Source: Lactobacillaceae bacterium L1_55_11 (lineage in GTDB: Bacteria; Bacillota; Bacilli; Lactobacillales; Lactobacillaceae). From it: a stretch of 64,000 nt of DNA. The first letter of the stretch is position 1. The number at the start of each line of letters is the position of its first letter. The stretch covers positions 62,001-126,000 of the forward strand of contig JAQYTT010000002.1 of the NCBI GenBank assembly GCA_029433155.1, given 5' to 3'. The translations under genes were made by a program, and so were the position numbers. The notes under the pieces are model-generated. The model was given only the letters and a program-made list of their open reading frames with translations. It ran no database searches and was not told where the DNA came from. Shown here piece after piece: positions 30,511 through 39,241 of this stretch.

Positions 30511-30535
30511 ATTCCCATGTGCTTTTTGTTATGAT
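30507..30535 (+). promoter_or_regulatory. Promoter of rpmG-secE
   Basis: TTGAAT (30507-30512), 17-base spacer, TATGAT (30530-30535). The -35 overlaps the stop codon of the sigma-factor gene. Confidence 0.75.
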
Positions 30536-30560
30536 ATTGGGCGAAGTGGAGGTGGTTATT

Positions 30561-30710
30561 GTGCCTAGTCAAAAGGGATCATTAGCCTGCACGGTATGCG
30601 GATCGCGGAATTATACCGTGACCTTACCTCGTGAACGCACTACCCGCCTAGCAGTTAAAAAATTTTGTCCGCACTGTGGGAAACACACCCTGCACCAGCA
30701 GACTAAGTGA
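30561..30710 (+). CDS. rpmG: 50S ribosomal protein L33
   Basis: 49 residues from GTG 30561, after a GGAGGTGG ribosome site. It has the zinc-type (C+) L33 pattern CTVCGS...CPHCGK with all four cysteines kept, in contrast to the zinc-site losses elsewhere in the window. Upstream of secE as in many Firmicutes. Confidence 0.92.
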   Translation: MPSQKGSLACTVCGSRNYTVTLPRERTTRLAVKKFCPHCGKHTLHQQTK

Positions 30711-30724
30711 GGTTTGGGAGCCAT

Positions 30725-30901
30725 ATGATTACGTATTTTAAAAATGTAGCGGCTGAAATGAAGAAGGTTACCTGGCTCACGCCTCAGCAGACATCGCGTG
30801 AGACGGTGGCCGTGATTGCCGTATCAATTATCTTTGCCATTATCATTGGTGGTTCAGACTGGATTTTGCAGCAGATTGTCAACTTCCTCCTGGCACACTA
30901 A
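30725..30901 (+). CDS. secE: Preprotein translocase subunit SecE
   Basis: 58 residues from ATG 30725 (GGGAG upstream). Amphipathic N-terminal helix with the conserved EMKKVTWLTPQQ, then one TM helix. Essential component of SecYEG. Lies 14 bases after rpmG. Confidence 0.93.
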   Translation: MITYFKNVAAEMKKVTWLTPQQTSRETVAVIAVSIIFAIIIGGSDWILQQIVNFLLAH

Positions 30902-30928
30902 GCTTGTTTGTTGTATACTGACTTTAGT

Positions 30929-30956
30929 CGAGGGCGCACTTGTGGGCCCTTTTTAG
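30929..30956 (+). terminator. Terminator or attenuator between secE and nusG
   Basis: AGGGC...GCCCT stem with inner GCAC/GTG pairing (one mismatch), then five T residues. A possible -10 (TATACT, 30914-30919) lies just upstream, so the hairpin may begin a nusG leader rather than only ending secE transcripts. Confidence 0.6.
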
Positions 30957-31001
30957 TTTGCAAAAAGTTAAGGAGGTTTGCACCCTGGGGTGCTAGTTGA
31001 T

Positions 31002-31577
31002 ATGGCAGAAGAAATCGAAAAAGCCTGGTTTGTGGTTCACACTTATTCAGGTTATGAGCACAAGGTTAAGGCGAACTTGGAGTCACGGACTCAGACGATG
31101 GGGATGACCGAGCAGATTTTCCGGGTCCTGGTCCCTGAACAGGAAGTTTCCGTGGTCCAAGACGGTGAAGTGAAAAAGACGGTTGAAAACGACTTCCCTG
31201 GTTATGTCCTCGTTGAGATGGCCACTCCCCAGGACGGCAACATGACCGATGAGGCCTGGTACGTTGTCCGTAACACCCCCGGTGTTACTGGTTTCTTGGG
31301 CTCACACGGTGCCGGTTCTAAGCCTAACTCCCTCCTGCCAGAAGAAGCCGACCTGCTGATGAAGCGGATGGGCATGGTTACCCAGGAAAAGGTTGACCTG
31401 GATGTTGAGGTTGGCCAGACCATTAAGATTATCAACGGACCTTTCAACGGCATGGAAGGGGTGGTGACTGCCATCGATCCCGAAAAGCAAAGCCTGCAGG
31501 CCACTGTTGAGGTCTTTGGTCGGGAAACCCCTACTGAATTGGACTTTAACGACGTCGACACCAGCATTACCTACTAA
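31002..31577 (+). CDS. nusG: Transcription termination/antitermination factor NusG
   Basis: 191 residues from ATG 31002, the start that matches the family (AEEIEKAWFVVHTYSGYEHKVKANL). The NGN domain is followed by a KOW domain (EVGQTIKIINGPFNGMEGVV). The strong AAGGAGG (30969-30975) is 26 bases upstream; between lies a self-complementary GCACCCTGGGGTGC (30979-30992) that could fold and shorten the distance, or translation may use GTG 30990 (spacing 14). Start therefore slightly uncertain. Confidence 0.93.
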   Translation: MAEEIEKAWFVVHTYSGYEHKVKANLESRTQTMGMTEQIFRVLVPEQEVSVVQDGEVKKTVENDFPGYVLVEMATPQDGNMTDEAWYVVRNTPGVTGFLGSHGAGSKPNSLLPEEADLLMKRMGMVTQEKVDLDVEVGQTIKIINGPFNGMEGVVTAIDPEKQSLQATVEVFGRETPTELDFNDVDTSITY

Positions 31578-31583
31578 CAATAG

Positions 31584-31612
31584 TTGAATATCGCCAGCTA
31601 TTTTGGTAAAAT
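31584..31612 (+). promoter_or_regulatory. Promoter of rplK-rplA
   Basis: TTGAAT (31584-31589), 17-base spacer, extended -10 TGGTAAAAT with TAAAAT at 31607-31612. Confidence 0.8.
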
Positions 31613-31635
31613 GGTCTGGTATGTCATAGACGTAC

Positions 31636-31667
31636 GTGGAAGCAGCACTCAAGCTGCGCCTTACCAC
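31636..31667 (+). promoter_or_regulatory. Hairpin in rplK leader, candidate L1 autoregulation site
   Basis: GTGG and GCAGC pair with GCTGC and CCAC, leaving an asymmetric internal loop (AA opposite GCCTTA). Its place just before rplK suggests the ribosomal protein L1 operator known for this operon; the identity is inferred from position and shape. Confidence 0.45.
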
Positions 31668-31687
31668 AACACGAGGAGGAAATAATC

Positions 31688-32152
31688 GTGGCTAAAAAAG
31701 TTGTCAATGTAGTTAAGCTACAGATTGCCGCCGCCAAAGCAACCCCAGCTCCACCAGTTGGACCTGCCTTGGGTCAGGCCGGTATTAACATCGCGCAATT
31801 TACTAAGGAATTTAATGCGCGGACTGCCGATCAGGCAGGATCAATGATTCCTGTGGAAATCTCCGTTTTCGATGATCGTTCATTCGAATTCGTAACGAAG
31901 ACCCCACCTGCTGCCGACCAATTGCGTAAGATTGTCGGTAAGGGTTCTGGTGAACCTAACATCAAGAAGGTCGGTAACGTGACCCTTGATCAAATCCGTG
32001 CCATTGCGGAAAACAAGATGGCCGATTTGAACGCCAACGACATCACTGCCGCTATGCGGATGATTGAGGGAACTGCCCGTTCAATGGGTGTGACCGTTGA
32101 TGGTGTTGACTTGACTGTTGATGGTACAGCAATCAAGGAGGACGCAGAATAA
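31688..32152 (+). CDS. rplK: 50S ribosomal protein L11
   Basis: 154 residues from GTG, about a dozen longer than the usual 141 because of an acidic C-terminal extension ([14 protein letters not shown]). N-terminal [25 protein letters not shown] is the family signature. Its stop overlaps the rplA start (TAATG). Confidence 0.96.
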   Translation: MAKKVVNVVKLQIAAAKATPAPPVGPALGQAGINIAQFTKEFNARTADQAGSMIPVEISVFDDRSFEFVTKTPPAADQLRKIVGKGSGEPNIKKVGNVTLDQIRAIAENKMADLNANDITAAMRMIEGTARSMGVTVDGVDLTVDGTAIKEDAE

Positions 32153-32844
32153 TGACTAAGAAGCACGGTAAGAAGTATTTAGAAGCTGCGGCTAAGGTTG
32201 ATGCTGAAAAGGCATACGCCTTAGACGACGCAGTCGCTTTGTTGAAGGATTTGAGTTATACCAACTTTGACGGTTCCGTTGAATTGGCCTTTAACTTGAA
32301 TGTTGATACGCGTCAGGCTGACCAACAGTTGCGTGGTGCCGTAGTGCTGCCTAACGGTAGCGGTAAGGACAAGACTGTTGTTGTCTTTGCCCAGGGTGAC
32401 AAGGCTAAGGAAGCCGAAGCCGCTGGGGCCGACGTTGTTGGTGCTGCTGACTTGGTTCAGCGCATTCAAGACGGTTGGTTGGACTTTGACGTTGCCATCG
32501 CAACCCCTGACATGATGGCCCAGGTCGGCCGGGTTGGTCGGGCACTGGGACCTAAGGGTCTGATGCCTAACCCTAAGACTGGTACGGTTACCATGGATGT
32601 TGCCAAGGCCGTTTCTGACGCCAAGGGTGGTCAGGTGACCTACCGGACTGACCGTGACGGTAACGTTTCGGTTACGGTTGGTCGCGTATCCTTTGACAAT
32701 GGCAAGTTGGCTGAGAACATCAAGACGATTGCTAACACAATCGTTAAGGCTCGCCCAGCTGCTGTTAAGGGAACTTACGTGGACAACGTTGCTGTTTCAG
32801 CAACCATGAGCCCATCAGTTAAGTTGGACTTAAACACCCTTTAA
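32152..32844 (+). CDS. rplA: 50S ribosomal protein L1
   Basis: 230 residues, normal length; the [18 protein letters not shown] block is diagnostic. Overlaps rplK by one base. L1 usually represses its own operon by binding the leader. Confidence 0.97.
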   Translation: MTKKHGKKYLEAAAKVDAEKAYALDDAVALLKDLSYTNFDGSVELAFNLNVDTRQADQQLRGAVVLPNGSGKDKTVVVFAQGDKAKEAEAAGADVVGAADLVQRIQDGWLDFDVAIATPDMMAQVGRVGRALGPKGLMPNPKTGTVTMDVAKAVSDAKGGQVTYRTDRDGNVSVTVGRVSFDNGKLAENIKTIANTIVKARPAAVKGTYVDNVAVSATMSPSVKLDLNTL

Positions 32845-33010
32845 TTGACAGCGGTCTTTGACCCTGTTAAACTTTAAAAAGTAATTGAATCTATTTTGCC
32901 TAAGACTCAGGTGGCGCTTGCGCCTTAATCTCCTGCCGAGGAAGTTGAAACTAACTTTACCCGTGTGTCTTACTGGCATGCGGGATTTCTTTTGCAAAAA
33001 ATATTGAGAA
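32845..33010 (+). promoter_or_regulatory. rplJ promoter and L10 leader
   Basis: TTGACA (32845-32850), 17-base spacer, extended -10 TGTTAAACT, right after the rplA stop. The leader contains the conserved L10-leader blocks CCTAAGACTCAGGTG and TTAATCTCCTGCCGAGG (about 32899-32943), then a CCCGTGTG/CATGCGGG hairpin followed by a T-rich run (about 32961-32995), a likely attenuator. This is the L10(L12)4 autoregulation element of Firmicutes. Confidence 0.85.
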
Positions 33011-33025
33011 AGGAGCAACACGATT

Positions 33026-33547
33026 ATGAGTGAACAAGCGATTGCGATTAAGGCCCAAAAAGTTGATGAAGTTGCCGACCAGTTCAAGGACGCCACATCA
33101 GCTGTGGTCGTAAACGTTCGTGGTTTGACTGTTGCTGAATCTACTGACCTACGTCACCAGTTGCGTGCCGAAGGGGTTTTGTTGGAAGTTATTAAGAACA
33201 AGATCCTGGTACGTGCTGCTGAAAAGGCCGGTTACGCTGAGTTGAACGACTTGTTTGTGGGACCTTCAGCGGTCGCCTTCTCTAAGGAAGACGCCGTGGC
33301 CCCAGCCCGGATTTTGAAGAAGTTCGCCGATGAAAACGACACTTTGGAAATCAAGGGTGGTGTGGTTGATGGTAGCGTAGCTAGCATCGAAGACATCGAC
33401 AAGTACGCTTCCCTCCCTTCATACGACGGTTTGCTTGGCCAGTTGATGGCCGAGTTCCAGTATCCTATCCGGACCTTTGCCTATGCGGTTAAGGCCTTGC
33501 AGGAAAAGAAGGAAGCCGAAGGCGAAGCAGCTCCTGCTGCTGAATAA
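33026..33547 (+). CDS. rplJ: 50S ribosomal protein L10
   Basis: 173 residues with the N-terminal rRNA-binding domain (SAVVVNVRGLTVAESTDLRHQL) and a C-terminal helix for L12 dimers, ending in an Ala/Glu-rich tail. GAAAGGAG ribosome site. Regulated through the L10 leader upstream. Confidence 0.97.
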   Translation: MSEQAIAIKAQKVDEVADQFKDATSAVVVNVRGLTVAESTDLRHQLRAEGVLLEVIKNKILVRAAEKAGYAELNDLFVGPSAVAFSKEDAVAPARILKKFADENDTLEIKGGVVDGSVASIEDIDKYASLPSYDGLLGQLMAEFQYPIRTFAYAVKALQEKKEAEGEAAPAAE

Positions 33548-33601
33548 GCACTTTAATATTTTAGAACCCCATTACACACTAATATTTGGAGGAATTTAAT
33601 C

Positions 33602-33970
33602 ATGGCTTTTGATAAAGACGCGATTATTGCATCATTGAAGGATGCAACCATCTTGGACTTGGCTGACTTGGTTTCAGCTATCGAAGAAGAATTTGATGTT
33701 TCAGCTGCAGCCCCAGTTGCTGCTGGTGGTGCCGGTGCCGATGGTGGCGCTGCTGCTAAGAGCGACTTTGATGTCGAATTGACTTCAGCAGGTACTGCTA
33801 AGGTTAAGGTCATCAAGGCTGTCCGTGAAGCTACTGGTTTGGGCTTGAAGGAAGCTAAGGACTTGGTTGATGGTGCGCCATCAATCATCAAGGAAGCCCT
33901 TCCTGAAGCAGAAGCTAACGAATTGAAGGATGCCTTGGAAGAGACTGGTGCCTCAGTTACTTTGAAGTGA
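33602..33970 (+). CDS. rplL: 50S ribosomal protein L7/L12
   Basis: 122 residues: N-terminal dimerisation helices, an Ala/Gly-rich hinge (about 38-52) and the C-terminal factor-binding domain with [28 protein letters not shown] ribosome site, 54 bases after rplJ. Confidence 0.98.
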   Translation: MAFDKDAIIASLKDATILDLADLVSAIEEEFDVSAAAPVAAGGAGADGGAAAKSDFDVELTSAGTAKVKVIKAVREATGLGLKEAKDLVDGAPSIIKEALPEAEANELKDALEETGASVTLK

Positions 33971-33983
33971 TCCATTCATCTTT

Positions 33984-34012
33984 AAAAGAAGCGCTGCGGC
34001 GCTTCTTTTTTT
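33984..34012 (+). terminator. Terminator of rplJL
   Basis: Stem AGAAGCGC/GCGCTTCT with TGCG loop and seven T residues. Confidence 0.93.
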
Positions 34013-34075
34013 GTGTCCGGGAGTATGGTATATTTACCCCGACAAATGGTTAGCAGGCGATGGGAAGGTCAAAGG

Positions 34076-34705
34076 ATGAGCGAAAAAATTAGCGGTCAGC
34101 AGTACTTTACGGCTGACCCCAGTGCTGAGCACCACTACCAGGATTTTGACTTTGAGCTGCTGGGGCATAACTTGCACTTTGTTACCGACACCGGGGTCTT
34201 TTCCAAGCACCGGGTCGACTTTGGCACGGTGACCATGTTAAATGCCTTAGCTGAGTTAGCCGACCTGCCGGCTGGTCCAGTTCTGGACTTGGGCACCGGT
34301 TACGGCCCAGTGGGTATTGCCTTAGCGAAAGCCTGGCAGCGGCCCATCGACATGGTTGATGTTAACCAGCGGGCCCTGGCTTTGGCCCTGGAAAACGCTG
34401 AAAAGAACGGAGTGGCTGGCCGAGTCCATATCTTCCAGTCTGATATTTACGACCAGGTCAGTGACAAGTATGCCCTAATTGCGGTTAACCCACCGATTCG
34501 GGCGGGTAAGCCGGTGGTAACGGCCATGCTCCAGGAAGCGCGCCAGCACCTCGTGCCCGGCGGCCGCCTGGTAGCCGTTATCCAAAAAAAGCAGGGGGCG
34601 CCCTCGGCCCAGAAGAATCTGGCCGCGGCCTTTGGTAACGTGACCACCCTGGCCAAGCACAAGGGATATTACGTTTTGGAGAGTGTCAATGGCACAGATT
34701 CCTGA
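34076..34705 (+). CDS. rsmC: Class I SAM methyltransferase, RsmC-like (16S rRNA guanine-N2)
   Basis: 209 residues from ATG 34076 (GGGAAGG upstream). SAM motif I is VLDLGTGYGPVG and motif IV is NPPIRAGK, the N-P-P-[FIL]-x-x-G form of RsmC-like enzymes that methylate exocyclic N2 of guanine. The single-domain length is typical of Firmicutes. Overlaps tadA by 17 bases, so the two are likely co-translated. Confidence 0.85.
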   Translation: MSEKISGQQYFTADPSAEHHYQDFDFELLGHNLHFVTDTGVFSKHRVDFGTVTMLNALAELADLPAGPVLDLGTGYGPVGIALAKAWQRPIDMVDVNQRALALALENAEKNGVAGRVHIFQSDIYDQVSDKYALIAVNPPIRAGKPVVTAMLQEARQHLVPGGRLVAVIQKKQGAPSAQKNLAAAFGNVTTLAKHKGYYVLESVNGTDS

Positions 34706-35228
34706 ATTTAGCGCCGACCAGGTGCAGGCCTTTATGGACGAAGCCCTCGTTGAGGCCCGCCGGGCCGGTGAACTGGGCGAGGTCCCAATTGGGGCCGTGG
34801 TTGTTTATAACAATCAGGTGATTGCCCGAGGGCATAACCTGCGGGAAACTGATCAGTTAGCCACCGCCCATGCTGAAATCTTGGCCATTGAGGCCGCTAA
34901 CCGGGCCCTGGGTTCCTGGCGCCTGGAAAATACCGCTCTCTTTGTGACTTTAGAACCCTGCATCATGTGTGCGGGCGCCATTATTAACGCCCGGATTCCA
35001 GCGGTTTACTTTGGCGCGGTTGACCCCAAGGCGGGGGCTACTGTCTCCCTGTACCAATTACTAGCAGACCAGCGCTTAAATCACCAGGTTCAAGTCGTCA
35101 GTGGGGTGGCTGCTGAAGAAAGTGGTGCCCTTTTACAGGACTTTTTCCGCCAGATTCGGGCCGCCCGTAAGGCAGCCAAGGCGGCTAAACTGGCTGCCGA
35201 CGACGATGATAATTCCCCAGTTAAATAG
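34689..35228 (+). CDS. tadA: tRNA-specific adenosine deaminase
   Basis: 179 residues from ATG 34689 (GGAGAG 5 bases upstream). Catalytic zinc ligands are kept: His 61 in HAE with Glu 63, and Cys 91 / Cys 94 in PCIMC. It converts A34 to inosine in tRNA-Arg(ACG). The C-terminal Ala/Lys-rich and acidic tail is longer than usual. It overlaps the methyltransferase gene. Confidence 0.95.
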   Translation: MAQIPEFSADQVQAFMDEALVEARRAGELGEVPIGAVVVYNNQVIARGHNLRETDQLATAHAEILAIEAANRALGSWRLENTALFVTLEPCIMCAGAIINARIPAVYFGAVDPKAGATVSLYQLLADQRLNHQVQVVSGVAAEESGALLQDFFRQIRAARKAAKAAKLAADDDDNSPVK

Positions 35229-35249
35229 GCCTAAAAACCGGGGACCAAT

Positions 35250-35278
35250 TTGCCTATATAGGGTAAGTTCGCTATAAT
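35250..35278 (+). promoter_or_regulatory. Promoter of SRP RNA
   Basis: TTGCCT (35250-35255), 17-base spacer, perfect TATAAT (35273-35278), ending seven bases before the RNA. Confidence 0.8.
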
Positions 35279-35284
35279 ATTAAT

Positions 35285-35365
35285 GCAGGCAAGCCTTAGC
35301 TTCCGAACCGAGTCAGGACAGGAATGTAGCAGCTCTAAGGATGTTTGAAGCTGTGCTTGTGTACA
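35285..35365 (+). ncRNA. ffs: Signal recognition particle RNA, small bacterial type
   Basis: The conserved apical domain GAACCGAGTCAGGACAGG...GTAGCAGCTC is present between outer strands that pair (GCAAGC with GCTTGT, AGCTTC with GAAGCT). The short form without an Alu domain fits this group. dnaX follows, the usual neighbour in Firmicutes. Ends are approximate. Confidence 0.93.
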
Positions 35366-35377
35366 TAACGAGTTTGC

Positions 35378-35403
35378 AAGGTCGCCTTACGGGCGGCTTT
35401 TTT
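35378..35403 (+). terminator. Terminator of SRP RNA
   Basis: 9-bp stem AAGGTCGCC/GGCGGCTTT (two G-U pairs), loop TTACG, then T residues. The dnaX ribosome site begins only five bases later. Confidence 0.85.
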
Positions 35404-35422
35404 GCTAAAGGAGGTGGGATGA

Positions 35423-37393
35423 TTGGCCTATCAAGCACTATACCGGGTATACCGGCCAAAGACCTTTGACGACATGGTCGGCCAGACCGTCATCACCCAG
35501 ACCCTGAAAAATGCGGTGAAAAATCACCAGACTGGCCACGCCTACCTCTTTAGCGGACCGCGGGGGACTGGTAAAACTTCAGCGGCCAAGATTTTTGCTC
35601 GTGAAATTAACGGTATTAGCCCCGAAGTACCGGATGGTCAGATTCCTGATATCATCGAAATTGATGCCGCCTCCAATAACGGGGTCGATGAGATTCGTAA
35701 CATCCGTGACAGCGCCAACTATGCCCCAATCGAGGCCGAGTATAAGGTCTACATTATCGATGAGGTCCACATGCTATCGACGGGGGCCTTTAACGCCCTG
35801 TTGAAGACCTTGGAAGAACCACCGGCCCGGGTAAAGTTCATCCTGGCCACCACTGAGCCGCAGAAATTGCCAGCCACGATTTTGTCTCGGACTCAGCGTT
35901 TTGAATTCAAGCGCATTAGCGACGAAGCGATTCAAAAGCACCTGGCCGATATCCTAAATGACCAGAAAATTGCCTTCGAAGACCAGGCCCTGGCGGTAAT
36001 TGCCCGCGCAGCGGAAGGTGGTCTCCGTGACGCCCTCTCAATCCTGGATCAGGTTGTTGCCTTTGGTCCTGATTTGGTCAGTACCGATAATGCCCTGGCG
36101 GTGACTGGCTCAGTCGCCACCGGTCAATTGGTGACCTATCTTGACCAGGTTAGCCAGGGGGATACCGCCGCAGCCCTAAAAACCCTGGATGAACTCTTGG
36201 CCAGCGGTAAGGATGCCAGCCGTTTCCTGGCGGATTTGATGGCCCTCTTGCGTGATATCTTAATTGTCCGCCTGGCCCCTGATTTAGTGACCACGGCGAC
36301 CGACCAGGCTGACCTAGAACGGCTAAACCAGGCCATCGGTCAGAATCGGTTAGAGGCGATGATGGTGGCCCTAGATGATATTCAGGCCCAGATTAACCAG
36401 TCCTTGCAGGGCGACGTTTACTTGGAATTGCTGACGGTGAAACTCTCCCAGACGGGTACTGCTGGTAATGAAGCTAGTCAGCCCGAAAAGGCTGGAGCGG
36501 CAACCAGTCAACCAGTCACGACCCACAACTGGCAGGACCAGGCACCTAAGCCTCAGGCTAGTCAGGCTCAGCAGCCATCAGCGCCGGTTGAGGCAGATCA
36601 GCCTGCTAGTGAGCAAACGTCCACGAGCGTAGCCGCTTCGACGACAATGGAGCCCGCTAATCAGCCAGCGCCAGCCCCAGCGGCTGACAGTCAGGCTTCA
36701 AACAGTGCCAGCCAAGTTCAGTCTGAGCAGCCAGCTGCCGCTAGTCCTGAGAATGCACCCGCTGAGCCGGCCTCGGCTGAACCCACGCCGGCGGCAAGCC
36801 AGCAGTCAACACCGGCTCAGCCAGCTCCATCAGCGGCGCCTACTCAAGCCAAGACCGAACCAGTTTATACCGGCCAGGATGCGGTTTATGCCGTTTTGTC
36901 ACGGGCTAACCGGGCAACGCTAACCGAGTTGCAGCAACAGTGGTCGGATTTGCCAGCGGATATGGACATTAACTACCAGGCCCTGTTAAAGACCGCCAAG
37001 CCAGTTGCGGCTAGTCCAGCATCGCTGGTCCTGGCCTTTGACTATCCAGCCCTCTTAGAACAGGCCCTCCAGGATGGCACCTTGCAGGCTCAACTGCAGC
37101 AGCGGCTAAACCAGCAAGGTTTGCCCAGCGAAATCGTGATGATTTCAGCTGACCAGTGGCACCAGTTCCGCAGTGACTTTGTCCATCAACTCAAAAATGG
37201 CCAGGGGGAGTACCCGGCCTTAAATACGCTCAGTCCCGTCACGGTGGCCAGTCAGCCCGCGACCGACCCGGCCAGTGAAAACGTGGCCCCGGCCTCAGCC
37301 CAAGCTGATGACAGCCAGACGGTCCGGGCGGCCCAGGAAATGTTTGGGGCCGACCTGGTCCACGTGGTCGATGAGCAGTCAGGAGAATCCTAA
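35423..37393 (+). CDS. dnaX: DNA polymerase III gamma/tau subunit, zinc module missing
   Basis: 656 residues from TTG, preceded by AAAGGAGGTGGG; the ATG at 35419 is out of frame. AAA+ clamp-loader ATPase: P-loop GPRGTGKT (45-52), IIDEVHML and sensor regions are normal. The four-cysteine zinc module that normally sits between KIFA and the DVIEIDAAS block is gone: residues 59-76 read [19 protein letters not shown] Gln/Ala/Pro-rich linker (about 355-480) precedes the C-terminal tau domain. I see no cysteine in the protein. First gene of the dnaX-recR-yaaL-tmk-darA-holB-rsmI run. Confidence 0.96.
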   Translation: MAYQALYRVYRPKTFDDMVGQTVITQTLKNAVKNHQTGHAYLFSGPRGTGKTSAAKIFAREINGISPEVPDGQIPDIIEIDAASNNGVDEIRNIRDSANYAPIEAEYKVYIIDEVHMLSTGAFNALLKTLEEPPARVKFILATTEPQKLPATILSRTQRFEFKRISDEAIQKHLADILNDQKIAFEDQALAVIARAAEGGLRDALSILDQVVAFGPDLVSTDNALAVTGSVATGQLVTYLDQVSQGDTAAALKTLDELLASGKDASRFLADLMALLRDILIVRLAPDLVTTATDQADLERLNQAIGQNRLEAMMVALDDIQAQINQSLQGDVYLELLTVKLSQTGTAGNEASQPEKAGAATSQPVTTHNWQDQAPKPQASQAQQPSAPVEADQPASEQTSTSVAASTTMEPANQPAPAPAADSQASNSASQVQSEQPAAASPENAPAEPASAEPTPAASQQSTPAQPAPSAAPTQAKTEPVYTGQDAVYAVLSRANRATLTELQQQWSDLPADMDINYQALLKTAKPVAASPASLVLAFDYPALLEQALQDGTLQAQLQQRLNQQGLPSEIVMISADQWHQFRSDFVHQLKNGQGEYPALNTLSPVTVASQPATDPASENVAPASAQADDSQTVRAAQEMFGADLVHVVDEQSGES

Positions 37394-37395
37394 GT

Positions 37396-38001
37396 ATGCA
37401 ATATCCCGAACCGATTGCCCGCTTGATTGACAGTTATGCCAAGTTACCCGGCATCGGCGCTAAAACTGCCAGCCGCCTGGCCTTTTATACCTTGGGAATG
37501 GGCGAGCAGGACGTGGCCAACTTCGCCAAGGCCCTCACTGCGGCCAAGGCCGACATTACCGTCTGTGAAATCTGCGGGAACATTACCGACCGGGACCAGA
37601 ATCCCTGTGTGATTTGTACGGATCCATCCCGGGACCAGTCGACGGTCTTTGTGGTACAAAATGCCCGCGATGTGATGGCCATGGAAAACACCCATGACTA
37701 CCACGGGCTCTACCATGTCTTAAACGGCGTGATTTCGCCTAGTGCCGGGACCGGACCGGAAGATATTAACCTGCCCAGTCTGATTCGGCGCCTGTCGACC
37801 AATGACCAGATTAAAGAAGTCATTGTCGGCACCAATGCCAATGCGGATGGGGAGGCGACGGCCATGTACATCAGCCGCCTGCTCAAGCCCGCCGGCATTA
37901 AGGTAACCCGCCTGGCCCACGGCCTTTCGGTGGGTTCAGACATTGATTATGCTGACCAGCTAACCCTGATTCGTGCAGTGGAAGGACGGACTGAACTGTG
38001 A
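37396..38001 (+). CDS. recR: Recombination mediator protein RecR
   Basis: 201 residues: helix-hairpin-helix ([14 protein letters not shown]), an intact four-cysteine zinc finger (CEICGN...CVIC), then a Toprim domain. It loads RecA with RecO/RecF in gap repair. Starts 2 bases after dnaX; the ybaB/ebfC gene usually found between them is absent here. Confidence 0.96.
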   Translation: MQYPEPIARLIDSYAKLPGIGAKTASRLAFYTLGMGEQDVANFAKALTAAKADITVCEICGNITDRDQNPCVICTDPSRDQSTVFVVQNARDVMAMENTHDYHGLYHVLNGVISPSAGTGPEDINLPSLIRRLSTNDQIKEVIVGTNANADGEATAMYISRLLKPAGIKVTRLAHGLSVGSDIDYADQLTLIRAVEGRTEL

Positions 38002-38258
38002 TGTTTAATAATAAGAAAAAGCCAACTAACCTAAAAGAAGAATATGACCAGCGCCTGCTTTACCAAATCGAGCGGGTCAAGCGCGACTGGGATGCAGCCC
38101 GTCATTCCCAAGTAGCCCTGGTCGATAGCCGGGTCAACGGCCACTGGGTGGAAGCCCAAACGGCCCTAAAACGGGCTAAGTACGGTTACCTGTACCGGGA
38201 AGCCCGCCACCGTCACACCCGCAACAGTATGCACTATTACAACGGCCAAATTGACTAA
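38001..38258 (+). CDS. yaaL: YaaL family (DUF2508) protein
   Basis: 85 residues, soluble and basic, with the family's helical pattern (LKEEYDQRLLYQIERVKRDW). It sits between recR and tmk exactly as yaaL does in Firmicutes. ATG overlaps the recR stop (TGATG). Function unknown. Confidence 0.85.
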   Translation: MFNNKKKPTNLKEEYDQRLLYQIERVKRDWDAARHSQVALVDSRVNGHWVEAQTALKRAKYGYLYREARHRHTRNSMHYYNGQID

Positions 38259-38276
38259 GTAGAAAAGAGAAAAGGC

Positions 38277-38909
38277 ATGGTAAGCGCCCCATTTATTACA
38301 TTTGAAGGACCGGAGGGGGCCGGTAAAAGTACGGTGATTGAAGGCCTGACCCCGGATTTTGACCAGTACTTTAACGGTCAGTTTTTGGTAACCCGGGAAC
38401 CCGGTGGCACGCCCATCGCCGAAGGTATCCGTCAGCTGCTACAGACTGATGACAGCCAGGGGATGGACCCCTGGACGGAGGCCTATCTCTTTGCGGCAGC
38501 CCGGCGCCAGCACCTAACCGCCACGGTCTTGCCAGCCTTAAAGGCTGGTCAGGCCGTCATCTCGGACCGCTATTTAGACAGCTCCTTGGCTTATCAGGGT
38601 GGTGGTCGTCAATTTGGTGTTGATCAGATTTACCAGCTTAATCACTACGCGACCCAGGGCTTGATGCCCGACTTGACCCTGTACTTAGACCTGCCAGTTG
38701 AATTGGGCTTAGAACGGATTATGTCACAGCGGGGGGACAAGATTGACCGACTCGACAAGGAAGATTTAGCCTTCCACGAGCGGGTTCGTGACACATATTT
38801 GACCCTGCAAGAGCAGTTTTCTGATAGAATAAAAATAATCGATGCTAGTCAACCGCTGCCCCAAGTCGTTGATGATGTCCGGGCAGTCCTAGCAGCTTGG
38901 AGGAAATAG
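38277..38909 (+). CDS. tmk: Thymidylate kinase
   Basis: 210 residues. P-loop FEGPEGAGKST (9-19), the DRY motif in ISDRYLDSSLAYQG and TREPGGTP are all present. Converts dTMP to dTDP. Position between yaaL and darA is conserved. Confidence 0.96.
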   Translation: MVSAPFITFEGPEGAGKSTVIEGLTPDFDQYFNGQFLVTREPGGTPIAEGIRQLLQTDDSQGMDPWTEAYLFAAARRQHLTATVLPALKAGQAVISDRYLDSSLAYQGGGRQFGVDQIYQLNHYATQGLMPDLTLYLDLPVELGLERIMSQRGDKIDRLDKEDLAFHERVRDTYLTLQEQFSDRIKIIDASQPLPQVVDDVRAVLAAWRK

Positions 38910-38911
38910 CC

Positions 38912-39241
38912 ATGAAATTATTGACCGCGATTGTACAAGACAAAGACGCAACCAAGCTTAGTAACGCCTGGGTAAAGGCCAACATTCGGGCTACCCGTCT
39001 GAGCACTTCCGGTGGTTTCCTGCGTTCAGGGAACACCACCTTTATTTTGGCCATTGAAGATGACCGGGTCCAAGAGGTTCTCGATATCATCAAAGAGGTT
39101 TCGCAAAAGCGTAAGCAGTTCATGGTCCCACCAATCGGTCTTGATGGTGGTGGCGACCATGCCGGTGCCTTCCCAGTTGAAGTTGAAGTTGGGGGCGCTA
39201 CGGTCTTTACTCAGGAAATTGATGATTTCTATCAATTCTAA
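38912..39241 (+). CDS. darA: Cyclic-di-AMP receptor DarA/PstA (PII-like)
   Basis: 109 residues from ATG 38912 (GGAGGAAA upstream). PII-like fold with the T-loop segment and the STSGGFLRSGNTTF block that lines the c-di-AMP pocket. Between tmk and holB, as in Bacillus (yaaQ). Stop overlaps the holB start (TAATG). Confidence 0.92.
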   Translation: MKLLTAIVQDKDATKLSNAWVKANIRATRLSTSGGFLRSGNTTFILAIEDDRVQEVLDIIKEVSQKRKQFMVPPIGLDGGGDHAGAFPVEVEVGGATVFTQEIDDFYQF

